The notes below the pieces were generated by a model that did no database searches, had not been told where the DNA came from, and saw nothing but the letters and a program-made list of their open reading frames with translations. Positions 60,608 to 64,000 of a stretch of DNA of 64,000 bases are shown here, one piece after another. Position numbers and translations under genes: made by a program. The DNA comes from Furcasterigmium furcatum (taxonomy: Eukaryota; Ascomycota; Sordariomycetes; Glomerellales; Plectosphaerellaceae): positions 868,001-932,000 of the forward strand of contig BCIA01000002.1 in the NCBI GenBank assembly GCA_001599815.1. The letters are read 5' to 3'. Position 1 is the stretch's first letter; every line of letters starts with the position of its first letter.

Positions 60608-62954
60608 AGAATGGCTCGAGGGGGCGAGGCGCGCAGGAAGCAGCCTCGCCGGGCGATGGAATGTATATCATGATATATATGTGAACGGAAAATGTCTTGT
60701 TCAGTAGGTACGCTCAGTTTGGATAGAGGGCGTCATGTGTTGCCAAGGATGCATTGATGGGAGGCGGCGGACATCTCACGGGAGGCTTCGCGCCATGCTC
60801 TAGACACAGCTATCGGGAATACTTATACTGGTGGAGGCCGGCGTGGCCCTGCGACGGAACGGTCTTCCGCGACGGTGTGGTCTAGATGAGCCATGTCCGA
60901 TATATACCTTGATCTATACTGTTATTTTTTGGCTGCCGTCCCCTGGTTTGGAGTCGTGTCGCTCGGACACGATGCGATGCGATGCTACGACTATTCAGCA
61001 ACTGCCGGCCAAACACGGTCTGCACTTCGGTTTCTTGCTCAGACCTTGGGTATTGGCTTACTCTCTCCACAGGAGAGTGCGAGTCCGAGCTTGAAGCTGC
61101 AGACATTGATCAGACGGTGACTGGGATGTTGTAGGGGGGGTGTCGCATGCTAGGGGGTTCCCGCGTCGGATTCAAAGGCCACGACTGTATTCTCGTGTGG
61201 CAGAGCAGGTCCCTGGCAACGGGGCGGTAGAAGAGATGGCTGCCCACCTCGGAAGGCCCAAGTCGACCAGACCGCAGATCGAGCCTCAGAAAACTAAGAT
61301 GGTCTCTCTCAGAACTATAGATATTAGGATGGCCTCTCTCGGACCGCAGAAAATTGAGATGGCGTCCTGTTGAGCCGGAGGTAATTCTAAGAGCTGCCTG
61401 GTCAACTTGAAGTAGTGGAAAGAGACCCTATGTCGAGAGCAATACAACCGAACCGGCGATGTGTTTGCGACCCTTGTGTCTGGGTAGCACCTCCTAAAAG
61501 AGCGTTCCGGGGACTTGAACCCGTTTATGGTCGCACAACCAGTGAAGCGTAGGATGGGTCGGAGCTTGTCGTAGGCAGTTTGGAGTCATACCATACCCAG
61601 GACAAGATGGCGAAAGCCTTGGACTCAGTATTGGCAAGACATGATGAATGGCCAGGAGTGCCTGAATCCCGGGGTGCCTGACCCGCGATTGCGAGACTGG
61701 TAGGGCAGAGACCATGCGGAAACAGAAGAGGCCAATACCACTAGAGTGTGTAAGAGGGCTTCGTTGTGGACAGTTGGCTGAAGAGAGGGAGGTAGTGGAC
61801 TGGCGAGCACTCAATCCAGCATCAAGTAAACGTTGAGCAGAAGTGTCTGGAGATTCGAGGGCTAGAATATTTTGCTCTTATTTTGTCATGAAGTGTACGT
61901 TTGGAAGGCACGATGGCTAGGCACATACCGCCTTGGCTGTTGGCCTGTCTCGTTGTTGTCCTGGAAGGAGCAGGAGGAGCACCTGCTTCCGCGCCGAGGA
62001 TCATAATTACCCACACAGCAGCACGATCAAGTTCACTTCCCTCCCTCATAAAAGCTGGCAGATACCTGCTAGAGCATCTATCTGAGGCACTCACCAAGAT
62101 AGGAACCCACGATGCCCACGAGATCTGGTCGGTGGAGGCTTTAGGTGGGAACCCCGGGTTATCACAACAGCATGGTCAAGTTAGAGGCAGCTCAAGGGAG
62201 GTTGAGTGCCCATCAGATTGTGGAAGCGACATGGCACGAGGAGGAAGCCTCCGATACCCTCGAATTCATGTCAAATCATGCCCGAGGCCACACACATGAC
62301 GTACCGTTCGAGGGACAAGATCTGGATACGTGCCCGGCTGAGAAAGTGACGATCCCCGTCTCCAAGTATCAGCCGCATGTCGTCAGTCCCGTCGTCAGTC
62401 AACACCAGCTCAAGATCGCCAGGACGCCAAGACTCGATGCGCATCATCGGCACGGATGTCTTGGCCCTAGAGGCATTCTCAGCCTCAACGTTGACCCCCT
62501 CTCGGGGAAGGAGAGGGCAAGTACCATACTCAGCGCTGGGAAACTGGACGAAAGTCTCCGACCGACAGATAGAGTAACGGGGAGCGCCCGCTACCCCGAA
62601 ACGCCATCCATGCCAAGCTCACAAGCTCTGAATCGCAAAGGGCCACATCGTCATCTCCCTCCCGCTTTCCGATTCCCGGGGCATCACCCAAGGTTATGTC
62701 CCGCACGAGGCGTCGAGTAGCTCCACGGATCGCTTCAAGCCGCATGGCACTAAATTAGCTGGCACCTCGCTAAAACAGCTCCAGCTATGAGCTGTGGAAG
62801 CTACCCAGGGAAGATCGACGCCCATCGCGCGCCGGGAAACGGTCCCGCTAGCCTGACGTTTGCGGTCCACGTCGATACCCCCAAAGAACCATGAAAATAG
62901 CGCCAATGACGGAACTGCGCATCCTCAACTCCTGCTGGTCGGCGATGGCGAGCT
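60608..62954. other. intergenic with dispersed repeat copy C; no gene recognised
   Basis: 2.35 kb. Repeat copy C is at 61255-61375. An open frame from the ATG at 61912 to 62299 starts with a signal-peptide-like stretch but then shows no motif; it was not called. A T-arm-like match near 61507-61530 does not fold as a tRNA. Confidence 0.45.
61255..61375 (-). repeat. dispersed repeat, copy C (three tandem units)
   Basis: On the minus strand it reads as three units with CCATCT(C/T)A(A/G)TTTTCT or CCATCCTAATA cores, separated by (G)GTCCGAGAGAGG and TTCTGAGAGAGA. It ends in CTCGATCTGCGGTCTGGTCGAC, near-identical to the end of copy A. Confidence 0.55.
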
Positions 62955-63869
62955 TCAGAGCCCGAGAACGAGGTCCACAATCTCCCTGTTGAAGCGCTCC
63001 GGCTCCTCGTAGAAGAGCCAGTGACCTGTCTCGTAAACCGACGACCTAGCCAGACCCGGCGCACTCTTGTCCACCCGCCTTGCCGTCTCGAGCATCCCAT
63101 CGAGGGGGAAGCAACCTGAGCGGCGCCCTGCCATGACGAGCGTTGGCCGATTGATTAGCTCGATCGCTTCGCGGTGATCATAGCGCGTGTGGTCGGCCAG
63201 CAACCGCGCCAACCACGCCTGATCACACAGAGCGCTGATCTGGGTGAAGAAGGCCTCATCCTCAGCCCGCTGATCACTTGAGACGTTGTCCTCGCGCTGA
63301 GGGGCGTGCCGGTAACCCAGACACGACTTGACCAGATCCACGTGCGCGGCCGCCGAGTCCTCTATCCAGAACTTCTGTGCAGCAAGCATGGTCGCTTCGT
63401 CGTAGCAGCCCGTGTGCGCCCTGGAGGCGTCCCAAGAATCGAAGCGAGGCGACCGGTCCTGCAGGGGGGCCTGGTCGACAAAGACAAATGCCGAAAAGGG
63501 ATCGCAGCCGAAGAGCTCGACGTATGTCCATAGGACGGCGGCACCGATGGAGCAGCCCACGGGCACGATGCGGGCGTTCGGGGCGGCGGCGCGAAGGCGC
63601 AGGACGATGCACCGCAGGTCTGCTGCTAGCCTGGCTACGTGATAGCCACCACGGGTGCGATCTGACTTGCCGTGGCCGCGCATGTCCGGCGCCACAACCC
63701 AAGAATGGTTGCTCAAGGGTCCAAAGTTGCGGACAAAGTAGTCGCTCGACCCGCTAAAGCCGTGCATCAGGACGATGCAGTGCTTGGCGTCCGCAGTGGC
63801 GTCGAGCGATAACGACGTCTGGAACGCCAGCTTGCACCCATCGCTGGCCGTGCAAGACTCGAACTCCAT
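62955..63869 (-). CDS. alpha/beta hydrolase
   Basis: A single exon of 304 residues, starting at the ATG at 63869; upstream in-frame codons are not ATG. The alpha/beta-hydrolase core is clear: the oxyanion HGFSGSSDYF segment, DMRGHGKSDR, the nucleophile elbow GCSIGA with Ser107, and the C-terminal catalytic His283 in YETGHWLFYEEPERF. A cap region is between about 135 and 240. In many relatives the catalytic acid is an Asp in the strand before the final helix. Here that stretch reads PTLVMAGRRSGCFPLDG, so the acid is not at the usual spot and may come from the nearby Asp. The family includes epoxide hydrolases, haloperoxidases and esterases; substrate cannot be deduced. No signal peptide is seen, so it is probably intracellular. 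Confidence 0.88.
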   Translation of the reverse strand: MEFESCTASDGCKLAFQTSLSLDATADAKHCIVLMHGFSGSSDYFVRNFGPLSNHSWVVAPDMRGHGKSDRTRGGYHVARLAADLRCIVLRLRAAAPNARIVPVGCSIGAAVLWTYVELFGCDPFSAFVFVDQAPLQDRSPRFDSWDASRAHTGCYDEATMLAAQKFWIEDSAAAHVDLVKSCLGYRHAPQREDNVSSDQRAEDEAFFTQISALCDQAWLARLLADHTRYDHREAIELINRPTLVMAGRRSGCFPLDGMLETARRVDKSAPGLARSSVYETGHWLFYEEPERFNREIVDLVLGL

Positions 63870-64000
63870 GGTGTTCGACGTGTGTGGCGTCAGTGACTGC
63901 AAACTGTCACAAGTGGGTTCGGTTCAGGTTCGCGATGGTGTTTGCTCCGGTTTCAGACGTGACGTTGAAAAAAGGGGGGAGTATTATGTAAGCTATCGGG

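Noticed and set aside
61495..61580. Possible minus-strand tRNA with a GGGTTCAAGTCCC T-arm-like match
   Set aside because: Only three of five T-stem pairs form and no matching 7-bp acceptor or anticodon arm could be found at the right distance.
61912..62299. Open frame starting with a signal-peptide-like stretch
   Set aside because: After the first ~25 residues there is no recognisable motif, no downstream exon with matching phase was found, and the opposite strand is also open.

Overview
This is a gene-dense, intron-bearing nuclear segment of a filamentous ascomycete. Short introns (mostly 51-92 nt) with CTAAC/CTGAC-type branch points, a GC-rich coding bias and the gene set (AXL2, VAC7, PalI/SUR7, antizyme, DUF3433) point to Pezizomycotina, most likely a Sordariomycete. 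The genus cannot be fixed from the sequence alone. I support 24 protein-coding genes; exon boundaries were worked out by hand from splice signals, reading phase and family conservation. I could assemble no tRNA or rRNA gene, CRISPR array, or intact transposon.

Layout. 1-6.5 kb: the 5' end of a PalI/SUR7-like membrane protein (runs off the window), a conserved RRM-like-fold protein of unknown function, GET3 (tail-anchored protein targeting) and MPE1 (mRNA 3'-end processing). 7.5-16.9 kb: DUG1 dipeptidase with a possible mitochondrial N-terminal extension, a yippee-like protein, ornithine decarboxylase antizyme with a +1 programmed frameshift, HIS7 with a Gcn4/CPC1-type promoter site, and a TFIIIC triple-barrel subunit. 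18-25.8 kb: a secreted double-psi beta-barrel protein, EFM6-type lysine methyltransferase and AXL2-like cadherin-fold membrane protein. 27.5-42.5 kb: a PP2C phosphatase (seven exons), a mitochondrial PPR protein, a DysF-domain protein, a small TM-anchored protein, PRP6/prp1 and DIM1 (eight exons). 42.5-47.2 kb is a long stretch without a recognisable gene, ending in the leader of VAC7. 47.2-64 kb: VAC7, a DUF3433 multispan protein, a small secreted/GPI-type protein, a secreted degenerate ASKHA (actin/Hsp70-fold) protein, a coiled-coil protein and an alpha/beta hydrolase.

Most genes are unlinked housekeeping functions: splicing, polyadenylation, rRNA dimethylation, Pol III transcription, histidine and glutathione metabolism, polyamine control, vacuole and bud-site biology. 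There is no biosynthetic cluster. The most accessory-looking part is 53.2-58.6 kb: two orphan secreted proteins, a G4-prone 8-bp tandem repeat and one copy of a short dispersed repeat that also occurs at about 17.3 and 61.3 kb. The most informative regulatory signals are the antizyme UCC-UGA frameshift site, the TGACTCA element before HIS7, the DUG1 alternative start, a probable GC-AG intron, and three stop-free introns whose lengths are multiples of three.
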